From Methanoculleus sp. (GTDB taxonomy: Archaea > Halobacteriota > Methanomicrobia > Methanomicrobiales > Methanoculleaceae), in assembly GCA_028698765.1 (NCBI GenBank), contig JAQVVW010000085.1:1-6535 (forward strand): a stretch of 6,535 nucleotides of DNA, in the 5' to 3' direction. The first letter of the stretch is position 1, and each line of letters starts with the position of its first letter. A program made the position numbers and the translations under genes. Below the pieces are notes generated by a model. That model made no database searches and had not been told where the DNA came from. It was given only the letters and a program-made list of their open reading frames with translations. Below are positions 1 through 5,430 of this stretch, piece after piece.

Positions 1-1
1 G

Positions 2-331
2 ATCGACCTGTATGACGGGCTCGTGGCACGCTTCGGGGACATCGAACCGGTAACGCTCGAAGAGGTGATCGGGGAGCTCTCGGGGCTCGCCCGGGGCCGC
101 GGCCGCGATGCGGCTGCCGCCCGCGTGGGCCTTGCGATCGCCCGGCGCTCGACGATCGTCCCGAGCGGGAGTGCCGCGGAGCGTGTGGACGACCGGGTGA
201 TCGAGTATGCCCGACGGGAAGGATGCACCGTGGTGACGAATGATCGTCAGCTCCGGAACGCTCTCCTCTGCGAGGGGATCGACGTTGTTTCGATGCGGAG
301 AGGGAGAACGCTGGAACTGATGAGGGGGTAG
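2..331 (+). CDS. PIN-domain protein (Fcf1/VapC9-like), 3' part only
   Basis: The reading frame is open from the window edge, so the true start lies upstream; 109 residues are visible. The C-terminal part fits PIN-domain single-strand RNases: an acidic pair in ERVDDRVIEYA, then the VVTNDRQLR segment whose Asp usually helps bind the catalytic metal, and a closing GIDVVSMRRGRTLEL that is typical of the small archaeal PIN family related to Fcf1/VapC9. The N-terminal motif with the first catalytic Asp is outside the window. The stop is 6 nt before rpo7, so the two are probably co-transcribed. In many euryarchaea a gene of this family sits between aIF2 gamma and rpo7, which suggests a housekeeping role in RNA processing or ribosome maturation. 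That role is inference. A stand-alone toxin is less likely, because no antitoxin gene is next to it on the visible side. Confidence 0.75.
   Translation: MDLYDGLVARFGDIEPVTLEEVIGELSGLARGRGRDAAAARVGLAIARRSTIVPSGSAAERVDDRVIEYARREGCTVVTNDRQLRNALLCEGIDVVSMRRGRTLELMRG
323..329 (+). promoter_or_regulatory. Shine-Dalgarno-like site of rpo7
   Basis: A GAGGGGGT run resembles the archaeal GGAGGTG consensus and lies about 8 nt before the ATG at 338, inside the last codons of the PIN gene. It supports the start at 338 rather than the in-frame ATG at 350. The AT-rich spacer between the two is in keeping with an accessible start. Confidence 0.45.
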
Positions 332-337
332 TTTAAA

Positions 338-904
338 ATGTATTATAAAATGACGCTGGAGGACAAGGTGCGCGTTCCGCCGCACCGCCTCGGGGAAGAC
401 CTGGAGAAGGTCATCCTCAACGTACTGCAGGAGCAGCTGGAAGGCAGCATCGCAAAGGAGATCGGCATCTTCATTGCGGTGACGAATATTCTCAACGTCG
501 GCGAGGGGGAGCTGATCCCCGGAGACGGCGCCGTCTACTACGACGTCAGGTTCGAGGCGGCGGTGATCCGCCTGGCACTCCAGGAGGTGATCGAGGGGCA
601 GGTGGTCGAGACGACGAGTTTCGGCGCCTTCGTCAGCCTGGGGCCGATCGACGCCATGCTCCACGTGAGCCAGATATCGGACGAATACATCAGCTACGAC
701 GAGAAGAACGGCAGGCTGGTCTGCCAGGACTCGAAGCGATCGATCTCCGTCGGCGACGGTGTCCGGGCCAGGATCGTTGCGCTCTCGCTGAACGAGCGCG
801 AGCCGAGAGAGAGTAAGATCGGCCTCACCATGCGCCAGTCGGGCCTTGGGACCACGACCTGGCTGGAAGAGGAACTCGAAGAGGAGAAGAAGGGGGCGGC
901 ATAG
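338..904 (+). CDS. rpo7: DNA-directed RNA polymerase subunit E' (Rpo7)
   Basis: This is the archaeal counterpart of eukaryotic RPB7. With Rpo4 (RpoF, not in this window) it forms the stalk of RNA polymerase, which binds emerging RNA and helps open-complex formation. The 188 residues match the family length. The N-terminal half (about 1-80) begins with the characteristic MYYKMTLEDKVRVPPHRLGE segment. Residues about 82-166 form an S1/OB-fold RNA-binding domain (EGQVVETTSFGAFVSLGPIDAMLHVSQ), ending in the usual IGLTMRQSGLG. A short acidic and lysine-rich tail follows. The gene sits 6 nt after the PIN gene and 1 nt before spt4, in one apparent operon that links polymerase subunits with elongation and translation genes. 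Confidence 0.97.
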   Translation: MYYKMTLEDKVRVPPHRLGEDLEKVILNVLQEQLEGSIAKEIGIFIAVTNILNVGEGELIPGDGAVYYDVRFEAAVIRLALQEVIEGQVVETTSFGAFVSLGPIDAMLHVSQISDEYISYDEKNGRLVCQDSKRSISVGDGVRARIVALSLNEREPRESKIGLTMRQSGLGTTTWLEEELEEEKKGAA

Positions 905-905
905 G

Positions 906-1106
906 ATGGTCGTTCGTAAGAAGGTGGTCAGGGTCTGCCGCGAGTGCCACCGGGTCGTCGAGGGGGAGAACTGCACTATCTGCAGCACGTCGAGCCTGAG
1001 CGAGGACTGGGCGGGCTACGTCGTGATCATCGATCCGGAGCGCTCGGAGATCGCGAAGAAGATGAACGTCACCATGGCCGGCAGGTACGCACTGAAGGTC
1101 CGCTGA
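906..1106 (+). CDS. spt4: Transcription elongation factor Spt4 (formerly RpoE'')
   Basis: Spt4 is a small zinc protein that pairs with Spt5 (the NusG homologue) on the polymerase clamp and raises processivity. The 66 residues carry the zinc ribbon Cys11-x2-Cys14 and Cys23-x2-Cys26 (VCRECHRV, CTICS), followed by the family core WAGYVVIIDPERSEIAKKM and a C-terminal GRYALKVR. I chose the ATG at 906, 1 nt after the rpo7 stop. An in-frame ATG at 846 would overlap rpo7 by 59 nt and add a basic leader that the family lacks. The rpo7-spt4 pairing is widespread in archaea, which supports the call. Confidence 0.96.
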   Translation: MVVRKKVVRVCRECHRVVEGENCTICSTSSLSEDWAGYVVIIDPERSEIAKKMNVTMAGRYALKVR

Positions 1107-1591
1107 TGCTCCGGCTCCCCGAAGCGTGCCGGGGTCTCTTCAAGAGGCCGTTCGGAACCCTTTACGGGAGCATCGGCGAACTCCTCCCACGACTTGAAGG
1201 CCGACCGATCTACGCCGTCGGCGATGTGGTGACCCATAACCTCTTGGCCGCAGGGGTCGCCCCGGATATCGCCATCATCGACGGCTACACGATGCGCACG
1301 CCCTGCAACCGTTCGCCTCTCCTCCGGGTGAGATGGCTGACGGTGAAGAATCCTCCCGGCACGATCACCGCCGAACTCGAGGACGCGATCGAGGAGGTCG
1401 TCAGGGATCCGCCCGGGGTGATCTTCGTCGAGGGCGAGGAGGATCTCGCGGTCATCCCGCTCGTCCTCGCCGCGCCGGATGGGGCCGCCGTCCTTTACGG
1501 GCAACCGGAGGAGGGGGTTGTCCTCCGGCTCGTGGACGCGGCGGCGAAGCAGGCGGCCGCGTCCATGCTTGAAGTTTTTGTGCGCGAGTGA
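1106..1591 (+). CDS. GTP-dependent dephospho-CoA kinase (DUF359 family)
   Basis: The protein should phosphorylate the 3'-OH of dephospho-CoA with GTP, the last step of archaeal coenzyme A synthesis, and it is unrelated to bacterial CoaE. The family (DUF359) was assigned this activity from the Thermococcus kodakarensis protein TK1697. The 161-residue product shows the family blocks: YAVGDVVTHNLL (36-47), IIDGYTMR (57-64), VEGEEDLAVIPLVL (108-121) and LYGQPEEGVV (130-139). The ATG overlaps the spt4 stop in TGATG, so translation is probably coupled. A longer frame starting at 944 is rejected because it would cover most of spt4. A CoA gene inside a transcription/translation operon is a recurring archaeal arrangement rather than an oddity of this genome. 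Confidence 0.92.
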   Translation: MLRLPEACRGLFKRPFGTLYGSIGELLPRLEGRPIYAVGDVVTHNLLAAGVAPDIAIIDGYTMRTPCNRSPLLRVRWLTVKNPPGTITAELEDAIEEVVRDPPGVIFVEGEEDLAVIPLVLAAPDGAAVLYGQPEEGVVLRLVDAAAKQAAASMLEVFVRE

Positions 1592-1713
1592 GGGGTGCGC
1601 CGGTGTCGCCGTCCCTCTACGTCGCCTCGCGTGACGTAAATCGCCTGCAGGTTCGCGATTTTGCCGATCGTATGGATGGTTGCACCGCCTTACGCGAGAT
1701 ACGGTCGTCTTGA
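1588..1713 (+). CDS. Possible small ORF, 41 codons, GTG start
   Basis: A GTG at 1588 overlaps the TGA of the kinase gene in a GTGA arrangement typical of translational coupling, and opens 41 codons to a TGA at 1711. The product begins MRGAPVSPSLYVASRDVNRL and ends CTALREIRSS. It has no recognisable domain, membrane segment or signal. About two thirds of its codons end in G or C, lower than in the neighbouring genes, and inverted repeats run through it. A second small ORF in the +1 frame (ATG 1676 to TAA 1769-1771, 31 codons) overlaps its end, so a frameshifted longer gene is possible. It may equally be a chance frame or a decayed remnant. No function is proposed. Confidence 0.22.
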   Translation: MRGAPVSPSLYVASRDVNRLQVRDFADRMDGCTALREIRSS

Positions 1714-1803
1714 AGACAGGGAACGGGAGCACCGGAACGAGCCTGACCTCCCACGGCATCCCAGAGTATAAATAAATCCGTCAACAATATTTTAGGGATA
1801 TCG
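1592..1803 (+). other. 212-nt intergenic region with stacked inverted repeats
   Basis: This is the only sizeable gap in the first half of the window. Its left part holds three inverted repeats in a row: TACGTC/GACGTA (1618-1623 with 1633-1638), AAATCGC/GCGATTT (1638-1644 with 1655-1661, enclosing CTGCAG), and CGATCGTAT/ATACGGTCG (1665-1673 with 1699-1707, nine pairs with one G-U). A short palindrome GTCTT-G-AAGAC follows at 1707-1717. The right part holds the rps24e promoter. The second stem ends in four Ts, so transcription from the rpo7 operon could end here, but the T run is weak. A non-coding RNA or a structured 3' end are other readings. I see no tRNA and no C/D or H/ACA signature. Confidence 0.45.
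1766..1777 (+). promoter_or_regulatory. TATA box (box A) of rps24e-rps27ae
   Basis: GTATAAATAAAT is a near-consensus archaeal TATA element and stands out in a GC-rich setting. Its centre is about 33 nt before the rps24e ATG, so a start about 25 nt downstream would give a leader of only several nucleotides. The ribosomal genes therefore likely have their own promoter besides any read-through from the polymerase operon. Confidence 0.75.
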
Positions 1804-2097
1804 ATGGACTTCGAAATTACCCGTGATGCGAGGAACGAGTTGTTGAAGAGGAGAGAACTCAAGTTCACTCTCACCTTCGACGGACCGACGCCTTCGCGAA
1901 AGAGCATCCAGGAGAAGCTCGCCGCACTGCAGAACAAGGATGAGAATCTCGTCGTGCTCGACCTGGAGAGAACCCGGTTCGGAAAGATGGAACTCTTCGG
2001 CCGTGCCCGGATCTATGACGACGAGGAGACCAAGACGTCGACCGAGCGGGAGTACCTGCTCAAGCGCGGCGAGCCGAAGGCGGAGAGCGAGGCATAA
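1804..2097 (+). CDS. rps24e: Small-subunit ribosomal protein S24e (eS24)
   Basis: This is a component of the 30S ribosome shared by archaea and eukaryotes and absent from bacteria. The 97 residues match the archaeal length. Visible family features are the start MDFEITRDARNELLKRRELKF, the segment TPSRKSIQEKLAALQNKDENLVVLD, and RTRFGKMELFGRARIYDDEE near residues 58-77, followed by YLLKRGEP. The start is set by the strong TATA box upstream and by family length. The upstream AGGGAT gives only a weak ribosome-binding site, which suits a short-leader or leaderless mRNA. The rps27ae ATG follows after 2 nt, so both are made from one message. Confidence 0.97.
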   Translation: MDFEITRDARNELLKRRELKFTLTFDGPTPSRKSIQEKLAALQNKDENLVVLDLERTRFGKMELFGRARIYDDEETKTSTEREYLLKRGEPKAESEA

Positions 2098-2099
2098 GC

Positions 2100-2279
2100 A
2101 TGGCAGCCAAGAAGCAGGCTTCGGTCAAGGGCAAGAGATACGAGTGCTACGAAGTCAAGGGTGATACGGCGGTCCTGCAGAAGCGGCACTGCCCCCGGTG
2201 CGGCCCCGGCGTGCTGATGGCCGCGCACAAGGATCGGGCGGCCTGCGGCAAGTGCGGCTACACCGAGTTCCAGAAGTAG
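2100..2279 (+). CDS. rps27ae: Small-subunit ribosomal protein S27ae (eS31)
   Basis: This 59-residue zinc protein of the 30S subunit corresponds to the ribosomal half of the eukaryotic ubiquitin-S27a fusion. No ubiquitin-like part is present, as expected in archaea. The zinc ligands are visible as Cys31-x2-Cys34 (HCPRCGPG) and Cys49-x2-Cys52 (CGKCGYTEF). The N-terminus (MAAKKQASVKGKRYECYEVKG) is basic, as expected for rRNA binding. Starting 2 nt after the rps24e stop, it completes the usual rps24e-rps27ae pair. A GC-rich, T-tailed site lies downstream. Confidence 0.96.
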   Translation: MAAKKQASVKGKRYECYEVKGDTAVLQKRHCPRCGPGVLMAAHKDRAACGKCGYTEFQK

Positions 2280-2313
2280 GTCCTCACCTGGATACACAAT
2301 ACGGACGCGGCAT

Positions 2314-2333
2314 CGGCCGCGGCCGGCCTTTTT
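2314..2333 (+). terminator. GC-rich, T-tailed terminator-like site after rps27ae
   Basis: The sequence contains alternating GGCC blocks (GGCC at 2315-2318 and 2325-2328 can pair around a 6-nt loop) followed directly by five Ts at 2329-2333. Archaeal polymerase stops mainly at T runs, so termination of the ribosomal message here is plausible. The hairpin may be incidental. Confidence 0.5.
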
Positions 2334-2358
2334 CCCGTAACGGAACGATACCTGTTTT

Positions 2359-3933
2359 ATGACGCATGACGACGGCCTGGTGTTGGGGCTTGAAGGAACC
2401 GCGTGGAACCTCAGTGCCGCCCTCTTCGGCGACGACCTGGTCTCCCTTCATTCGTCGCCCTACGTCCCGCCGAAGGGCGGGATTCACCCCCGGGAGGCCG
2501 CGCAGCACCACGCCTCGGCGATGAAGGAGGTCGTCTCCCGGGTGCTCGCGGAGCCGGAGCGGATCCGGGCGATCGCCTTCTCCCAGGGCCCCGGCCTCGG
2601 GCCGTCGCTCCGGACAGTGGCGACCGCCGCGCGCGCCCTCTCGATCGCCCTCGGCGTCCCGCTCGTCGGCGTCAACCACTGCGTGGCGCACGTCGAGATC
2701 GGGAGGTGGGCGACGGGATTTGCCGACCCGATCGTCCTGTATGCGAGCGGCGCGAACACGCAGGTGCTCGGTTACCTGAACGGCCGCTACCGGATATTCG
2801 GGGAGACGCTGGATATCGGGCTCGGGAACGCACTCGACAAGTTCGCGCGGAGCCACGACCTCCCGCACCCGGGCGGGCCTGCCATCGAGAGGCTTGCGCG
2901 GGAGGGGGACTACATCGAACTCCCCTACACGGTGAAGGGGATGGACCTCGCCTTCTCCGGGCTCGTCAGCGCCGCCCAGGAGAGCTGCGCACCGCTTGAG
3001 GACGTCTGCTTCGGCCTGCAGGAGACGGCGTTCGCGATGTGCGTCGAGGTGACGGAACGCGCGCTCGCCCACGCAGGCAAGGACGAGGTGCTGCTGGTCG
3101 GCGGGGTCGGCGCGAACGGGCGGCTGCAGGAGATGCTCCGGGTGATGTGCGAGGAGCGGGGAGCGGCGTTCGCTGTCCCCGAACGGACCTATCTCGGCGA
3201 CAACGGTGCGATGATCGCCTATACGGGGAAGATCATGCTGGAGCACGGCGTGACGCTCCCTCTCGACGAGTCGCAGATCCGTCCCGGCTACCGGGCGGAC
3301 GAGGTGGAGGTCGCGTGGCGGACGGAGCCGGGCGAGATCTTCGCCGCAGCGCCGCACGAGGGGGGCGTCGTCCGCGGCGCGGAGGCGGTCGTGGAGATCG
3401 GTGAGGAGGATGTCGTCAAGCGCCGGACGAGCAAGCGCTACCGCTACCCAGGCCTCGACCGGCGGCTGATCGCGGAGCGGACCCGGGCGGAGGCGCGCCT
3501 GATCGCGGCGGCGCGACGGGCGGGCGTCCCGACCCCGGTGATCCGCGACATCACCGCGGACACGATCGTGATGGAGCGGGTCAAGGGCGAGGTGCTGAAG
3601 TACGTCACCGCCCCGGAGACAATCCGGCTCGCGGGCGAGGCTGTCGGGAGGCTGCACGGGGCGGGGATCGTCCACGGCGACCTGACGACGAGCAACATGA
3701 TCGTCCGCGACGGCCAGTGCGTCCTGATCGACTTTGGGCTCGCGTCGACGTCGCCCGAGGTCGAGAGCCGCGGGGTCGATCTCCACGTCTTCTTCCAGAC
3801 GCTCGAGAGCACGACGGAGAACTTCGGGGAGTTGAAGGAGGCGTTCGTGGAGGGATACGTGGACGCGTTCCCGGGGGCGGACGAAGTTCTCGCCCGGGAG
3901 CACGAGGTGGAACTCAGGGGGAGGTACCTATGA
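2359..3933 (+). CDS. Bifunctional Kae1-Bud32 fusion (KEOPS complex, t6A synthesis)
   Basis: This 524-residue protein fuses two KEOPS subunits. Residues about 6-325 are Kae1 (TsaD family), which transfers the threonylcarbamoyl group to A37 of ANN-decoding tRNAs. The metal-binding His107-x3-His111 (NHCVAHVEIG) and Asp281 (YLGDNGAMIAY) are present, with SQGPGLGPSLRT at 75-86 and ASGANTQ at 129-135. Residues about 340-524 are Bud32, a small atypical kinase/ATPase that activates Kae1: Lys354 in VVKRR, Glu378 in ERTRAEARLI, the catalytic segment HGDLTTSN (439-446, Asp441), and IDFG with Asp458. It ends in ELRGRYL, like other Bud32 proteins. All key residues appear intact. The same fusion is known from methanogens such as Methanocaldococcus (MJ1130). 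Its stop overlaps the pyrophosphatase start in ATGA. The partners Cgi121 and Pcc1 are not in this window. Confidence 0.97.
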   Translation: MTHDDGLVLGLEGTAWNLSAALFGDDLVSLHSSPYVPPKGGIHPREAAQHHASAMKEVVSRVLAEPERIRAIAFSQGPGLGPSLRTVATAARALSIALGVPLVGVNHCVAHVEIGRWATGFADPIVLYASGANTQVLGYLNGRYRIFGETLDIGLGNALDKFARSHDLPHPGGPAIERLAREGDYIELPYTVKGMDLAFSGLVSAAQESCAPLEDVCFGLQETAFAMCVEVTERALAHAGKDEVLLVGGVGANGRLQEMLRVMCEERGAAFAVPERTYLGDNGAMIAYTGKIMLEHGVTLPLDESQIRPGYRADEVEVAWRTEPGEIFAAAPHEGGVVRGAEAVVEIGEEDVVKRRTSKRYRYPGLDRRLIAERTRAEARLIAAARRAGVPTPVIRDITADTIVMERVKGEVLKYVTAPETIRLAGEAVGRLHGAGIVHGDLTTSNMIVRDGQCVLIDFGLASTSPEVESRGVDLHVFFQTLESTTENFGELKEAFVEGYVDAFPGADEVLAREHEVELRGRYL

Positions 3934-4508
3934 AGGTCGCGGTGGTGACGAGCAACCAAAACAAGGCCCGGGAGGTGGCGGCCTATTTCGCAGGGACGCT
4001 CACGGTCGAGCACGTCGCACTGGAGTGCCCGGAGTTCCGCCACGCCGACGTGGGGGAGATCGCCCGGGGGAAGGCGGAGTTCGCCTACCGTGCGCTCTCC
4101 CGGCCGCTGATCGTCGACGACACCGGCCTCTTCATCGACGCGCTCGGGGGGTTCCCGGGGCCGTATGCCGCCTACGTCCACGACACCATCGGCAACGCCG
4201 GTGTCCTGAAACTCATGGAGGGCGTGGAGGACCGGAACGCCCGGTTCGAGACGGCGATCGCGTTCGCGCGCGAGGACGGCATCCGGGTCTTCCGGGGAGT
4301 TCTCCCGGGGACGATCGTCGCCCCCCGGGGGGAGGAAGGGTTCGGCTACGACCCGATCTTCGAGCACGGCGGGCGGACGCTCGCCGAGATCCCGCTATCC
4401 GAGAAGAGCCGGATCTCTCACCGGGCACGGGCGCTCGAAGCGTTCCGCGCCTGGGTGGAGCGGGGGGCCGGAGGCGACAGAACTGTTAATACGAGCAAGA
4501 ACGAATAG
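3930..4508 (+). CDS. ITP/XTP pyrophosphatase (RdgB/HAM1 family)
   Basis: This enzyme hydrolyses deaminated purine triphosphates (ITP, dITP, XTP) to monophosphates and pyrophosphate, keeping inosine and xanthosine out of RNA and DNA. The 192 residues match the family length. The motifs are TSNQNKAREV (7-16, substrate loop), VDDTGLFIDAL (62-72), GFPGPYAAY (74-82), EGFGYDPIF (136-144) and LSEKSRISHRARAL (156-169). The ATG at 3930 overlaps the Kae1-Bud32 stop by 4 nt, so the two are probably translationally coupled. I prefer it to any start further upstream, since the N-terminus MKVAVVTSN begins exactly at the first beta strand of the fold. This pairing of a t6A gene with a house-cleaning enzyme recurs in archaea. 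The last dozen residues (GGDRTVNTSKNE) look like an unconserved tail. Confidence 0.96.
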   Translation: MKVAVVTSNQNKAREVAAYFAGTLTVEHVALECPEFRHADVGEIARGKAEFAYRALSRPLIVDDTGLFIDALGGFPGPYAAYVHDTIGNAGVLKLMEGVEDRNARFETAIAFAREDGIRVFRGVLPGTIVAPRGEEGFGYDPIFEHGGRTLAEIPLSEKSRISHRARALEAFRAWVERGAGGDRTVNTSKNE

Positions 4509-4523
4509 TACCAAACTGACAAG

Positions 4524-4533
4524 TGGTGTTTTT
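4524..4533 (+). promoter_or_regulatory. GGTG ribosome-binding site and T5 run before rpl40e
   Basis: GGTG at 4524-4527 lies 8 nt before the rpl40e ATG and can pair with the 3' end of archaeal 16S rRNA, which favours a leadered message. The run of five Ts at 4529-4533 could in addition end part of the upstream transcription. A weak TATA-like TTAATA at about 4486-4491 is a possible promoter for rpl40e. Confidence 0.4.
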
Positions 4534-4535
4534 AT

Positions 4536-4682
4536 ATGGCGAGATTTCCCGAAGCTGAAGCACGGCTGCTCAACGTAAAGATCTGTATGAAATGCAACGC
4601 CCGGAACGCAATCCGCGCGACCAGCTGCCGCAAGTGTGGCTCGGACGAACTCCGGCCCAAATCCAAGGAACGGAAGGCGTAA
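4536..4682 (+). CDS. rpl40e: Large-subunit ribosomal protein L40e (eL40)
   Basis: This is a 48-residue zinc-ribbon protein of the 50S subunit, corresponding to the ribosomal part of the eukaryotic ubiquitin-L40 fusion, again without ubiquitin. It reads [20 protein letters not shown] and then carries a second knuckle. The zinc ligands are Cys17-x2-Cys20 and Cys31-x2-Cys34 ([16 protein letters not shown]), the standard archaeal pattern, with a basic C-terminus. It starts 27 nt after the pyrophosphatase stop. With S27ae, it makes this window hold both archaeal relatives of the two eukaryotic ubiquitin-fused ribosomal proteins. Confidence 0.97.
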   Translation: MARFPEAEARLLNVKICMKCNARNAIRATSCRKCGSDELRPKSKERKA

Positions 4683-4710
4683 CGCCGTTCGTCCGGCCCC
4701 CCGGCACACC

Positions 4711-4716
4711 CTTTTT
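4711..4716 (+). terminator. T-run terminator after rpl40e
   Basis: CTTTTT lies about 30 nt after the rpl40e stop, preceded by a GC-rich stretch and just before the convergent gene on the other strand. A T run of this length is the usual archaeal termination signal. No clear matching signal is seen for the opposite strand. Confidence 0.5.
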
Positions 4717-4736
4717 ACCAGTGAGCGCCCGGTTCC

Positions 4737-5387
4737 TCAGGCGCTGTAATAGGTGACTTTTCTGCCCTCTTCGCTGTATTCGCCCCTGTAAGTCTCGATG
4801 TTACGCTTGTAGCCGATCCGCTCCGTAAACCCGAGTTCGCGGAGCCGTTCGCGGACGCGCATAACATCTGCTTCGTCCGCCCAGTCCCGGGTGTAGACGT
4901 AGATGACCGACCGCTCATCGCGCGAGTCCGGGTTCGGCTTCGCCGTGCTGACCTTTGCGGATATCCCGAGCGTTCCCTTCGCCGTCTCGTCCCGGACCTT
5001 CCGCCACGCCTCGTCCACCTCGGCGGGAGGGGCGAATATGAGCCATTTCCCCACCTGATCGTCGTCGAGACCTCTCTCTGAAGGCCCGGGGGCGTCCTGG
5101 ACGATCCAGTACATCCGGGTCGTCTTCGAGGGGAGAACGCCTTCACCATCCCTGAGGGGTGCATAGATCGCATCAGTCCCGCCGAACCGCCGGAGGAGCG
5201 CATCGGCAAGGTCCGGGTAGTCGTCCCGGAATCTCCCGAAGATCTCGCGGACGTCGGCCTCGAAATCGGTTCCCTGTTCGACGAGCTCAAACAGGTACGG
5301 GCCGCGGAGACGGAGTTCGCGGTTGAGGTAGATCTCAAAGAGCCCGTACGCGACCTCGGCCAGGGACCCCGGATCGATCTCTTCCAT
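4737..5387 (-). CDS. Bles03/DUF1917-type protein of unknown function
   Basis: The 216-residue product resembles the Bles03 (DUF1917) family, found in archaea and as human C11orf68. Databases often name archaeal members putative phosphothreonine lyase domain proteins. The part that supports this is residues about 90-216: RMYWIVQDAPG, GKWLIFAPPAEVDEAWRKV, GISAKVSTAKPNP (141-153), SVIYVYTRDWADEADVMRVRERLRELG and a final GYKRNIETYRGEYSEEGRKVTYY. The first 80 residues are acidic, mostly helical in appearance, and I do not recognise them. No signal peptide or membrane segment is seen. I chose the ATG at 5387; the frame stays open further but would run back into thi4. It lies 43 nt downstream of thi4 on the same strand and may share its message. 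Enzymatic activity is unproven, and the lyase label should not be taken as function. An RNA-cap-binding-like (eIF4E-type) fold has been assigned to the human member, as I recall. Confidence 0.72.
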   Translation of the reverse strand: MEEIDPGSLAEVAYGLFEIYLNRELRLRGPYLFELVEQGTDFEADVREIFGRFRDDYPDLADALLRRFGGTDAIYAPLRDGEGVLPSKTTRMYWIVQDAPGPSERGLDDDQVGKWLIFAPPAEVDEAWRKVRDETAKGTLGISAKVSTAKPNPDSRDERSVIYVYTRDWADEADVMRVRERLRELGFTERIGYKRNIETYRGEYSEEGRKVTYYSA

Positions 5388-5430
5388 ACCTAATGGTAAC
5401 CGCCGGGCCAGTGAAAAGAGTTTTGAAGTG

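Noticed and set aside
1..331. A VapBC toxin-antitoxin module
   Set aside because: Only the PIN part is visible, it sits in a conserved housekeeping operon, and no antitoxin-like gene is seen.
1645..1665. A tRNA T-loop-like GGTTCGCGATT
   Set aside because: The conserved A after TTCG is missing, the flanking bases do not form a T stem, and no acceptor, D or anticodon arm can be drawn around it.
1016..1937. Two overlapping open frames on the - strand (1016-1759 and 1617-1937) covering the structured gap
   Set aside because: They run antisense through spt4, the kinase gene and the start of rps24e, show no recognisable family and no promoter or ribosome-binding site.
2284..3903. A 539-codon open frame on the - strand opposite Kae1-Bud32
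   Set aside because: Its product is very rich in Arg, Asp, Pro and His with no family resemblance, and it exactly mirrors a gene with intact catalytic motifs. It is a by-product of high third-position G+C.
3444..4367. A 307-codon open frame on the - strand across the Bud32 end and the pyrophosphatase gene
   Set aside because: Low-complexity composition, opposite two well-conserved genes, and it ignores their ATGA junction.
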